From contig NC_084834.1 of NCBI RefSeq assembly GCF_033115175.1, positions 120,152,275-120,216,274 of the forward strand: DNA of 64,000 nucleotides. Direction: 5' to 3'. The translations under genes were made by a program, and so were the position numbers. This stretch comes from Lepus europaeus (Eukaryota; Chordata; Mammalia; Lagomorpha; Leporidae). Below are positions 11,906 through 24,600 of the stretch, one piece after another (position 1 is the first letter of the stretch; each line of letters begins with the position of its first letter). Below the pieces are notes generated by a model. The model was given only the letters and a program-made list of their open reading frames with translations. It did not search any database and was not told where the DNA came from.

Positions 11906-12164
11906 CAAGGGCCTCATAAATGCCTGGGTGTTTTATAATTTGGAGAGAAGAAAACAGATCATGACTTTGAACCTACGTTGCCTGTAGATAAGGGGGCGGG
12001 ACAACACAAGTGGGCATAGTCCTGGTTAGGAAGGTGGTCCATAAGGAGACGGATTACTGCATGTGGATGGTTTTATATCTTCCTTCCTGCCTTCCTCCAG
12101 TCTGTAATGTAGTTTAGGACATTGTGGAATTCTTCTCTTATCAGGGACCATGCAGTGTGGAAGC

Positions 12165-12375
12165 AGCACAAACTCTGGAGTCCAGTTGTTCTGATCCTGG
12201 CTTTCCTCTTTGCTCTCTGCGTGACATTGGGCAGCTTCCTTCCCATTCCATCAGGGTGCTGTGTGTAAAATGGGAATGGTAATCACAGTACCTATTTCAT
12301 AGGACTGTTGTGAAAGCCGGATGAGGTCATTCATGTCAAATGTTTAGGACAGTAGCTGGGTATTAGAGCTGGATG
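12165..12375 (+). repeat. MIR SINE (ancient mammalian)
   Basis: Contains the MIR core and 3' features CTCTGGAGTCCAG, GTAAAATGGGAATGGTAAT and CTATTTCATAGGACTGTTGTG in order. It lies about 170 bases upstream of PPAT exon 2. Confidence 0.85.
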
Positions 12376-12544
12376 CAGTACCGTCCTGTAACAACACTGG
12401 CTGCTCTTGCTAGTCCTCTAGTATCAGTATAGGCGGTGCTGATGTGGTGGCTTTCACTGTGTCCCTGGGTACTTACTGACAGAGCTCTTCAAGGAGCTTA
12501 TCCTTCGGACAGATGTAACAGTGGATGCCTTTTTGTATTTCCAG

Positions 12545-12611
12545 GGGTCAGGAGAGTGCTGGCATTGTGACCAGTGATGGCAGTTCAGTGCCAACGTTCA
12601 AAACACACAAG
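12545..12611 (+). CDS. PPAT: PPAT exon 2
   Basis: Codes for [22 protein letters not shown] (residues about 44-65). The first base completes the Arg codon split with exon 1. CAG acceptor at 12542-12544 and GTACAG donor at 12612. It belongs to the N-terminal Ntn-hydrolase glutaminase domain. Confidence 0.95.
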
Positions 12612-15600
12612 GTACAGTTGGATATTAAAGACTGTTGATGATAAAAAGATAACCTGATCACTGATGTATGGGGGAGGTGGGATCAGAATAAATAATTTTC
12701 AGTTAGATCTAGTGCTCTTTGGATCATCCTAACTTTTGTTACATCTGGAGGTATTTCTTCCCTAGTGATAGATTGCTACTCCACCTGCTCACTCAAACAG
12801 GAGGGCATTCATTTAGACTTTAAGATGCCTTGATTTTTTAAATTTTAGTTTATATTTGACAAATTTTATTGCTTAGTACATCCATTCTTAAATGCTGACT
12901 TAAAAAAGAGTTATTTGTGGGGCCAGCACTGTGGCACAGCTGGTTAACGCCCTGGCCTAAAGCGCTGGCATCCCATATGGGCGCTGGTTCAAGACCCGGC
13001 TGCTCTACCTCTGATCCAGCTCTCTGCTATGGCCTGGGAAAGCAGTAGAGGATGGCCCAAGTGCTTGGGCCCCTGTACCTGTGTGGGAGACCGTGAGAAG
13101 ATCCTGGTTCCTGACTGGATCGGCGCAGCTCTGGCCGTTGCGGCCAGATGTGGAGTAAACCAGTGGATGGAAGACTTCTCTCTCTCTTTCTCTCTCTCTG
13201 CCTATCCTCTCTGTGTAACTCTGACTTTCAAGTAGATAAATAAATCTTAAAAAAAAAAAGTTATTCGTTTGAAAGGCAGTTACAGTAAGAGAGAGAGAGA
13301 GAGAGAGAGAGAACGCTTCCATCCAAGGTTTACTCCCCAAATAGCCTCAATGAATGGGACAGGGCCAAGCTGTAGCCAGGAGGCAAGAACTCCATCCGAG
13401 TCTCCTGCATGGGTAGCAGGGGCCCAAGCACTTGGGCCAGCTTCGGCTACTTCCCAGGTGCATTAGCACAGAGCAGGATTAGAAGTGGAGCAGCCAGGAC
13501 CAAAACCAGTGTTCTGATATGGAATGCCAGCAGGTAAGCTGGTTTAACCTGCTGTACCACAATGCTGGCCCCTGTTCTTAAATATTTTAATGGAAAGTAT
13601 CTCATAAAATAGAAGTAGTTCAACGTTGTGAATGTACTAAATGCCACTAAATTGTTCACTTTTTTACAATTAGGATAATCTTTTTTTTTTCTTCTTAAGG
13701 TGAGGATTCTGAAGTGCAGACATTAGCTAAACTGCATTGTCTAGTTTGGATGGCCTGAACAGAGAGGATTTTTTTTATTCCCTAGCATTTCCAGTCCCTG
13801 TTTTTTTCTAAAATGCACTTTTACTTTGCAAGGGAATGGGTCTTGTAAATCACGTCTTCACAGAAGACAATTTGAAGAAATTATATGTTTCAAATCTTGG
13901 AATTGGGCACACGAGGTACGCCACTACAGGAAACTCTGAATTGGAAAATTGTCAGCCCTTTGTTGTTGAAACGCTTCATGGGAAAATAGCTGTGGCACAT
14001 AATGGTGAATTGGTAAATGCCGCTCGGTTAAGGAAAAAGGTAAGTTGAGGTTTTATTTTTCTTGCTTTTTTCTTGATGGGGGTTAATGAAAACATGACGA
14101 GGCTCTTGCTACAAGGCATTGTCTGATGTTTAATAAGCACCTGCTACCCCAACTGCAGTGCACAATTGCATGAGAATCACGCAGTTCTTCCAGATTATAG
14201 CATATCAAGAGGGGAAAAAAAAATCTGCATTTTAATATGCTCCCAAGATGCTTTACAGAAGAGACTGAAATAAGTTGATTTATGGTTGCTTCTAGACGCT
14301 CAGAGAAATTAGAGTTTGTGAACTCTTGCTATCCTTTTAGTTGTCCAAAGCTTGCGTGAAACTGGAAAAACCAAACAGTTATTCCTAATCTCACACTCAG
14401 CACAGAACTCTCCTTTGATCAAATGTGAGGATTTCTCACACCAAACAATTTTTACAGAGGACATCAACTGAGTATCCTATAATTCACTTAAATTTGGATT
14501 CTGCATTAGTTAGAATCAGATCCCATAGGTTAAGTATCAGTCTCAAAGGGCGGATGTTTGGCACAAGCGGTTAAGTTGCACTCTAAGACACTCATGTCTC
14601 ATATTAAAGCACCTTGGTTCAAATCCTGGCTCCACTCCTGATTCTAGCCTCCTGCCAACGCACAGCCTGGGAGGCAGTAGGTGATGATTCAAGTGGTTGG
14701 ATCCCTGCCACCCATGAGGTTGAGTTTGGGCTTTGGCCTGGTTTAGTTTGGGCCACTGCAGTCTATTGGGAAGTGGATGAGCAGATGGGAGATCTCTATC
14801 TGTGTATCTCTGCCTAAAAATATAAAGAAGCAAAAATTTTGAATCAAGGGATGGGCATTTAGCATAGGGTTAAGATACCCGCATCAGAATACTTAGGTTT
14901 GATCCCTTGACTCCAACTTACTGCTGATGTAGACACTGGGAAATAGCAGTGATGTCTCAAATAACTGGGTTCCTGCCTTCCAGGTGGGAGACCTGGAGTG
15001 AGTTCCCAGCTCTGGCCATCGTGGGCATTTAGGAGTTGACTAGCAAATTGGAGCTTGCTTGCTCGCTCTTTCTGTCTGCCTCTCAAATTACATTTTTTTT
15101 TCCCCTAAGTGTCAGTCCAAGAAGACTGTCCCATACTAAAGATAACAATTGCAGGTCCAGGCCTCCAGTACTTCTGATCCTTATAAATTGGGAGTTCTAT
15201 GACCTCCTCCTTGGTTCCAGTTATTTGCTAGAGCAGCTTATGGAACTCAGGAACATGCTTTACTTAGGTTTACCATTTTATTATAAAGGGTATTACAAAG
15301 AATGCCGAAGACTAGTCAGATGACAAGGTGGACAAGGATGGTATGTGGAAGGGGCCATCATCCTCCAGGCACCGCCAGTTGTTCAGACACCCAGAATCTC
15401 CTCAAACCCTGTCCTTTTAGGTTTCTAGGCACGATTGATTAACTACTCATGGTCCATTGGTGATTGGCTCACACTTGAGCCCCTCTCCTCTCCCTGGCTA
15501 TGTATGGGTGTGAGGCCGAAAGTTCCAACCTTCTAATTGTTGGTTGGTTCCTGGCAGCCGGGCTTCTGTCCTGAGGCCGTTCAGGAACCCCTAGACAGTC

Positions 15601-18600
15601 TTCTCAGTAACACGAAATGACAGCTACTTTGGCCATTCCAAGGATTTGGGGAGCTGTGTACCAGGAAAGACCAGGGCCGAAACCCCCACAATATGCTGCT
15701 TAGATTTCACAATGTCAAAGCAGCATAAGAAACTGCAGCATAAACTTGAAACATAAGAAGAAGAGGGAGTATAAACTTCAAGGTGTCAAATATGAGAAAA
15801 AATAAATTGGAAACAATCTCAGGAAACTAAAGCAATCTGTGAGCAGGGGCAAAGAGCAGTTACTTATACTGTACTCTTTGACGCCACGTTGTTGAAGCTT
15901 TCTGTGTCAGATTTGTGCCTTTGCCTTCATCTGCCATTTCATATTCCTGTTTGTTTAACACTCTATGGTTTCTTCATATTACCAGTAATTTCTTTCTTAT
16001 CCATGTCATTAATTGACGCCAAATGCCAAGTGCCTTTAGTCCCTCTCACATCGATTTGATAGCTTCAGAACTAGGTGGTATTAGTAATAGGGTGGTTGTA
16101 CTCACGTACTATTATCTTTCAGCCTTCCAGAGCTGGCCATTTAACATACAATGGACAGTTACCAAAGCTGTGTGATGATGACAGAGCCGGGCTTCTGAAA
16201 CTCTCATTGTCCTATTTTCAGTTCTAGCTTTAAACATTTCTCAGAGCTTCATCTTCCAGATCTAGCATTAATAAGGATAATACATATAGCATTTTCTGTC
16301 CAGAAATGAAAGATGTATAGCTCATTTTGCAAATTCAAACAATCACAAAACTGTAAGTGCCTAATAAAAACTACTCAAGAATTTGCCACTTAGAGATAAG
16401 CATTAAGAGTTCAGCTCCAAGCAATGTCCAGCTCACTGTTTGAGACATAATCGCTTCCCCGGATGCTGGACCTGGTCCTTAGCATTGATCTGCCTCCTGA
16501 CAGTGCCCTGGGGAGTCTGTCCCAGTGCAGGCTGTGGATGTCCACAGTGCTGCCTTCACCTCCATCAGCCGTGCTCAGAGCTTCGTACTCATCCCAGTGC
16601 ACCTGGGCAGTATTTATTTTCGTCTTCCACATTCAGTTGTTCAGTGCAGTAGATTCCTTGTCTCTGTCAGTGCTGGCGAGGACAGGAACACACCAGCACT
16701 ATCGCCAGCAAACCGGCCACGGGAGTCATTACAGAAGCGTGCTGTTTGTACAGGAATGTGCCCTACTTGTCGGGAGTGTTGAAGGTAGCAGTTAGAACCA
16801 CGATCCCCAAATTCCAGCCTTCATCCCCTCAGCCCCACCCTCTGTGGGCTAACTTGTTTCATTGTTTTTATTTTTTTTTTCTTTTTAAGTGATTTGTTTA
16901 TTTGACAGTGACAGAGATCTTCCATCTGCTGGTTCACTCTCCAAGTGGCTGCAACAGCTAGGACTAGGCCAGGCCAGAGCCAGCACCTGGAGCTCCATCC
17001 GAGTGGCAGGGGCCTGAGCACTTAGGCCATCTTCTGTTGTTTTTTGTTTTTTGGGTTTTTTTTAGAATTTATTTTGTTTAAGAATACAACTTCATGCATG
17101 TGATATATACAGATTTGGGAACGTGATGCTTCTTTCCCCCACCTCCCTCCCAGCCATCCTCCTGCCCTTCTTCCTCCTCTCTCTTCTCTTCCCACTATTA
17201 TTTTTCAAAGAAATCAATTTTCAGTTAATTTTTGCCATCTCCCATTGTTTCCCATGTGCATTAGCAGGATGTTGGATGGGAAGTGGAACAACCACCCATA
17301 TGGGCTCATGGGATGCTGGCATCACAGGTGCTGGCTTACCCTCCTGTGCCAAACGCCAGCCTCTAAACTTCCGTCTTCAAAAGCTTTTCTGTATATTCCT
17401 GAAAGCCTTTTGTCTTTTTAAAATTTCATTTACTGAAGAGGTAGAGAGACAGACAAGAGAGCTCCCGTCCACTGGTTTGCTCCCCAAAATGCCCACAACA
17501 ACAGGGACTGGGCCAAGCCAGAGTCGGGAGCTGGGAACTCATGACAGATTTCCCCGCAAGGGTGGCAGGAAACCTCTTAAGCCCTTGCTGCTGCCTCCCA
17601 GGGCTCAAGGGTTCATTTTCTCTGCTTCAAACCGTCAGAGGCTTCCTGTTCACTCCAGCAATGGCTCCCATTTAAAAACATGCCCCGTTTATTAGTGGGA
17701 TGCAGGATTTTACTAACTGAGCCTTCTCAGACCACCTGATTTCTTTCTGTTATGGCAAGGGGTGGGGGCGAGCTTCCCCTCTAATGACTGAACTGTTCTT
17801 CTTTCTGGATAGCTTCTGCGCCATGGCATTGGCCTGTCAACAAGTTCTGATAGTGAAATGATCACCCAGTTACTGGCATATACCCCTCCCCTGGAACAAG
17901 ACGACACTCCAGACTGGGTAGCCAGGTAATACTAAAACTGGGCTGAACTTGGAGCCCCAGTAATAAGAGCTTTGCCTCGCATGTGTTTGTAACTGCAGTT
18001 CCACAGTCCATTATGTCGTTAATTCCAGGATTAAAAACTTGATGAAGGAAGCGCCCACGGCATACTCCCTGCTTATCATGCACAGAGATGTGATTTATGC
18101 CGTGCGAGACCCTTACGGAAATCGTCCTCTGTGCATTGGCCGCCTTATTCCAGTTTCTGATATTAATGATAAAGGTAATGAACCTCATGGTGCTGCTCAG
18201 GGTGTTTAGTGGCTAGTCCTGTTGTTTTTCTTGGTGGAATGATCTGTTCATGTCCTTTGCCCAGTTTTTTTTTTTTCTTTTTTTTTTTTTTCTTTATGAC
18301 TTAGCTATTTTATTGAAACCGTGAAATCATAATATTAGAAGATCATCTTTGGCACAAGTCAAAAGAGGATCCATGTGCTATTAATGCCATAGAAATGGCT
18401 TTATATGCTCCTGATGTTTAACAATTATCAAAATAGCATCTGTTTTAATTCCTTGAGTTCATTAGCTGAATTGATTGTCTTGTGATTTACAGAGAAAAAA
18501 ACCTCAGAAACAGAAGGATGGGTAGTGTCTTCAGAATCTTGTAGCTTTTTATCGATTGGTGCAAGGTAAGTTGTTCTTCCGTCAGCATGTTGTCTTTTCC

Positions 18601-21600
18601 ACACTGATGAGCAGTCTTTCTTTGGACATTTACATGACAGTTTTCTTTCTGATGTCTACAAGAAAACATATGGCATTTTCTCATGTACATTGTGCTCAGC
18701 AGTTACACTGATGTTATTAATGTATTATTTTTGATGTATTTAATAGGCAGAGAGACAGAGATAGAACAAGCTCCTATCCACTGTTTGACTCCAAAATGCC
18801 CACAACAGCTCCTGACTGGGGCTCAGGCTGGGGGAAGTGGGTTCAGTCCAGGTCTCCCACATGCGTGGCGATGATGCAATTAGACCTCTGCCGCCAGGGT
18901 CTCTGCATTGGCAGGAAACTGTGCTTAGGAGCCAGGGATGGGTATTGAACTGGAGACCTCCAGTATGAGACACAGCATCTTAACTGACTTCTTGATTAAC
19001 CATTAGGCTAAATGCCTGCCCTCATCGACTTAAATATTTCAGAAACTGGCATGTTAATTTTAAAATATCAATTATTATTTTAGAAAGGAAGAACTTCCTT
19101 AATAAGCAGTAGTCACAATAGAAAAATAAATTTTGATAAAAAAATGTTAGCTTTTCCCTTTATCCTTTCAAAAATCAGTGAAACTTAGGGCTCCTATTTT
19201 TTAAAATTTGGAATTAGACCTTAGGGATAAAAGAGAATTCTATAGAAATTACTCCTGGAGGCATATTACTTTTTTATAAAAAGCCATTTCTAGGCTTTAC
19301 ATCGAATGGATCTGTTTTTGCTCTGTGAGGGAGAAGACTCTGCTTTGTAACTGATGTTATCATTAGCCTTAAAGACTGCTCATCAAACATCGTTTCCCAA
19401 GGTACTACCGTGAAGTCTTGCCTGGAGAAATTGTGGAAATATCCAGACATAACGTTCGAACTCTTGACATTATACCAAGATCTGAAGGAAACCCAGTGGC
19501 TTTTTGTATCTTTGAATATGTGTATTTTGCAAGACCAGATAGTATGTTTGAAAGTAAGTAAATCTCTTTTCTTTGCATCTTTTAACTTTTAGAGTTTGTT
19601 TTGCTTTTGGGTGTAAGGATTAATGTTTTCAGATTTATATTAAAGTCAAATTTGTTTTAAAAGATTTATTTGAAAGGCAGAACCAGGGAGAGAGGGGAAG
19701 AGACAGAGAGAGAGAGAGAGAGCGCGCACGTTTCCATCTGCTGATTGACCACAAAATTGGCTGCAATGATTGTGGCTGGGCCAGGCCAAAGCCAGAAGCC
19801 TCGAACTCCATCTGAGTTTCCCACATGGAGGCCCAAGTACTCCCCCAGGCACATTTGCAGGGAGCTGGACTGGAAGTAGAGCAGCTGGGACTCAAACCAG
19901 TGACACTCCAACATTGTAGGAAACAGCGTGGCCCGCTGCACCACTGTGTCACTCCCTTAAGGTCAAATTTTTAAGAAACTACATAATTGAAACGCCCAGT
20001 TTGTGTGTTTCCACTCTGGTGGTTTTGTCTGTATTGCTTTTCTTTCCATACTCAGGCTCTGGAGTTCTAGCACTAGCTTTTTAAAATGGCAACGTTGTGT
20101 TGTGCTAACCCAAAATAACCTGTTTCTTTTCCCAAACATCCCAGACCAAATGGTCTATACAGTCCGGTACCGTTGCGGTCAGCAGCTGGCAACTGAAGCC
20201 CCGGTGGATGCAGATCTGGTCAGCACGGTCCCAGAGTCGGCTACGCCCGCTGCCCTTGGTTATGCAGCTAAGGTGTGTGCTCCTGGTCATCGTGCAGTGC
20301 CTTGCTTCCCTGGCAGCGGGAGAGACATCCTGGCACCCTAAGGGCGGAGTTCATCAATGACGCTGATTCCTTTAGAAGAATTTTGTATTTTCCAGTCTTT
20401 TCATCCAACAGCACTGTTCCAGTGAAGTTTACCAAAAGGGTTTAACCAAAGACTGGGAAATTTGGCCTCTCCCCCTTTAAAAAAAAAAAAAAAAAAAAAA
20501 GAGCATCTATTTCTAATTACCCGTAGAATTTAGTGGTAATACAGGTTGAGCATCTCTATTCCAAAAGTCCAACATGGTCCATTATCCAAAACTTCTTTCG
20601 CACTGATATGATGCCACAAGTGGAAAATTCCACACCTGACCTCATGTTACAGGTCTCATTCAAAGCACAGGTACACTAAAAATATTGTATAAGATTATCT
20701 TTAGGCCATGTGTATAAGATGAATTATGGTTCTATTCCTGTACTTGTATGTGCAAATGTTCCAAATCTGAAGTACAGAGCATTTCCGTGACCAAGCATTT
20801 CAGATAAGGGATATTCAGTGTATACTTGCACATTAAAATGTGCTATTGAGGAACCCTCACAAGCTGCCAGTTTATCTGCTCCCTACTGAGTATGGGTAAT
20901 GATAACGGTAATGATGTTCTTTTTGTTTAATGTCCTTAGTGCATGTTTATTTTCATTTTTCTTAATCAGGTAGATTCGGTAATGTTGTAGTCCTGGGGTA
21001 GGTATAATACCCAGTGCTCACTCTGAACACCTTGATCTCCTCTGAGCACAGGGCTCACAGAGACAGACCTATCCCTCGGCCTCACCTCTTTTTCTTTCGT
21101 TTTTTTTTTTATTGTTGTTGTTTCCATTTATTTGAGAAGTACAGAAAGCTCCCATCCTCTGGTTCGCTCCCCAAATGCCTCAGATGGCCGAGGCCGTGGT
21201 TCTGGAAGTGGGGGAAGTGGGGTGCAGGGCCAGTGAAGCTGGAGCCTGGAATCTTGTGTCTGTGTTGGTGTTGGGAACCCAGCTTCCTGATCCGTCCTCG
21301 CTGCCTCCCAGGGCTGCTTTAGCAGAAAGCTGGAGTCAGGGACCAGAGCAGGAACCGCACCCAGGCACTCAGGTGCGGTACGTGGTGCCCTTTCTAACTG
21401 CCCGGCCAGTGCCTAGCCCAGGCCCCACCCGTCACGTTTGCACACCACCTCAGCCCTGGCACAGCGAGGACCAAGCCCCCAACACAGGAGCCCTTAGGGC
21501 ACAAACCACGTCCAAACCATGGCAGGTGGTGCTGTGCATCAGCCTCTGAACGAGACAACATGCTTACATTTTAGGGAAAGCTGCCTCGAGAAGTCTTCTC

Positions 21601-24600
21601 CTGAGCCTACGGGTTTTAATTTCTTCTATAATTTTTAAATATGTGAATTTTTTGATAGTAATTCATTATTTGTCTTGTCTTCGGCTACTTAGGGTTCCCT
21701 TCCAAGACAGAGGAATAACACTGTGTATGAGAGCAGCGTTAATCATTACAGCAAGCTATAACAGAATGAATTGGCTTTCCCACCAAGTGTATTACTTTCA
21801 GTGGGTTCCTCCACCCATTTTAGTACTGAAGAACAGTTGTAATCTGATGATGGAAAGTCCCGAGTAACAACCACGGTTTGAAGTGTCATGCGCGTATTGT
21901 AGTGGCAGCACGGTCTGGAAAAGCCGTGTGCTGCTCTCACCGTCCCTTTGTCTCCTCTCTTCAGTGTGGACTGCCCTACGTGGAGGTGCTGTGTAAAAAC
22001 CGGTACGTGGGAAGAACCTTCATTCAACCAAACATGAGGTTAAGACAGCTGGGCGTGGCCAAAAAATTCGGAGTACTGTCGGATAACTTTAAAGGAAAAA
22101 GAATCGTTCTTGTAGATGATTCAATTGTGAGAGGCAACACTATCTCACCCATAATCAAATTGCTCAAAGAATCTGGTGCAAAAGAGGTGAGTCATTAAAA
22201 TTTACCCAAAAGCACTGGCAGTTAACAAATAATACTGGCATAAAGACGGCAATTCAGTATAATGAAACAAAATGAATAGTTCAATATAATAAATTTAAAT
22301 TATTTTCCTATCAGGTTATTTTAGGATAGCTATGTAGCAACTTGGAGAACTTATAGTAGTAATTAATACTCACTCTTACACTAAATTTAATCCGTAGTGG
22401 ATTAAAAAGCTCACTATAAAAGCCTAAATTTTCACAAAATTAACTAAAAGACCAACAACAGAAAAACACAGAATGTTTTTAAATCTGTAGAGTTTTGATT
22501 ACTTTCTCTATTTGAAGACATAAAACCAATCCCCAAGGTAATAAATTTGATTCACATTTTTTGTATCACTTAAATTGACAACAAACATGTATATATTCCT
22601 GGTGTACCACATGGTGTTTTGATACTTGTGTTGACGTACTAACATATCTAATTTTATTGGGTTCCATTTTTTTCCACTCCACAGATACTGTATTTGTTTG
22701 CAGATTGAAGGTTGGCTGCAACCCCATGTGGAGTAAATCTCTCAGCTCCATTTTTCCAATAGCCTGTCCTCATTTCACATCTATGAAGTTTGGCTAATTC
22801 CCTTTTTAGAAAGGCAGAATTAACAGAGAGATCTTCTGTCACTTCATGCACACCCCCAAATGCCTACATCAACTGGGCCTGGGCCAGGCTCAAGCCAGGA
22901 GCCTGGAACTCCATCCAGGTCTCCCACGTGAATGACAGGAACCCCAGCACTGGGTCCATCATTGGCTGCCTCCTGGGTCCGTTAGCAGGAAGCTGCACTG
23001 GAAGTGAAAGTGGGGACTCTGTCCCAGGCACTCTGATACAGGATGCAGGCTCTGATATAATCCCAGGCAACAGCTTAACCCACTGCACCACAATCCCTGG
23101 CCCTTAAGACTTTTTCATTGTTAGTGTTTCTGTCATGGTGGATCTGTAGTCAGTGCTATCTGATGTTACTATTAAAATTATTCTGGGGCACCATGAAGTG
23201 TGCTCTAAGATAACAAAATGACTGCCTAACTCTTGTGTGTTCTGATCGGTCCACTGGGTCCCTCATCTCTCTCCCTGTCTTCAAGCCCTTCTGGTCCCTG
23301 AAACAACAGCATTGAAATTAGGAGGACGGATAACCCTGCAGCGGTCTTTCAGTGTTCAAGAGGAAGGAAGTCATTTGCTGCTCGCTTGAAAGCATAGACA
23401 TGATGAAGCTGAGGGAGGGAGGCGTGAGCGTGAGGCAGCCTTGTTGCTGCCATGGAGAAGGTTTGGTTGCTCAGAACAGAAAGATTGGACTAGCCATGTC
23501 CTTAGACTGAAGCCTGACGCAGAGCAGGGTTCTAACTCCTCAGTTCAGTGAAGGCTTGAGAGAGAAGGGAGCTGCAGAGGACAAGTGAGCTAACAGGAAT
23601 TGAGTTATGAGGTTTGAGGAAGGAATCCATCTCCACTAAGTAGGACCCAGGGTGGAGTCGCCAGTGCTGGGGTAGAAGCTGCCGCAGGTTATGGAAGTCT
23701 AGCCGAGGTGACTGAGGAAGGTAGCCACGCTGAGCCGTGGAGCTCAGAGCAGGTGAAGCAGCCTCTTAGTGGGTGAGGACGCCATCTAGCGCTTGCACAG
23801 CTGAGGAGGAGGCGCTGCCTGGCTGCAGAGTACAGGCTGGCCCTCTTGTCAGGGGCTAGGACCTTAGGGTGACAATTCTGAAATCCTCCGCCTGTCGGTG
23901 CTGCGTTTATAGTGGAGTAGCAAAGCCTAGATGACAGTACATCTGTCTCCAACATGGTTAAATGAAAATTTAAGTCCGCTGTTGAGACCTATTGCTCAAC
24001 AAAAAGATCCCTTCGGGCCAGTGTTGTGGGTTAAGCCACTGCCTGAGATGCCAGCATCCCATAGGGGTGCTGAAGTCCCGGCTACTCCACTTCCTATCCA
24101 GCTCCCTGCTAGTGTGCCTGGGAAGGCAGAGGAGGATGGTGCAAGAGCCTGGGCCCCTGCACCTACATGGGAGACCTGGAAAGAGCTCCTAGTTCCTGGC
24201 TTTGGCCTGGCCCAGCCCAGGCCACTGCAGCCTTTTGAGGGAGTGAGCCGGTAGATGGAGGAGCTCTCTCTTTCCCTCCCTCCTCCCATCTACTTTCAAA
24301 TAAGTACATCTTTTTTTAAAGAAAAAAAGGGCCAGCACTATGAATTAGTGGGCTAACCCTCCTCCTGCAGTGCCAGCATCCCATGTGGGTGCCGGTTCAA
24401 ATCCTGGCTGCTCCACTTCCAATCCAGCTCTCTGCTATGGCCTGGGAAAGCAATAGAAAATGGCTCAAGTGCTTGGACCCTGCACCCATGTGAGAGTTTT
24501 GTACCTTGGTAGATCAGTGCGATGAATATGATGCAGCTGTTAAAAAACATTGTTCTGAAGATTGTAACATGGGGAAATCCTTCCTAGTATAAGAAAGTTT

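Larger units (their letters stand above)
172..12544 (+). other. PPAT: PPAT intron 1, remaining sequence
   Basis: Besides the repeats listed, 172-1099, 1270-1933, 2252-2690, 2843-3613, 4930-5495, 5755-5990, 6905-7545, 7790-8560, 8790-9464, 9780-10300 and 11906-12164 show no coding exon, RNA gene or repeat I can name. Most is AT-rich. Parts near 4980-5440 and 6950-7540 look retroelement-derived (reverse AATAAA near 7028-7036) but cannot be classified. Confidence 0.6.

Noticed and set aside
17123..17695. 190-codon open frame on the + strand
   Set aside because: It runs across an L1 scrap and two CSINE fragments, with no domain and no splice or promoter support.
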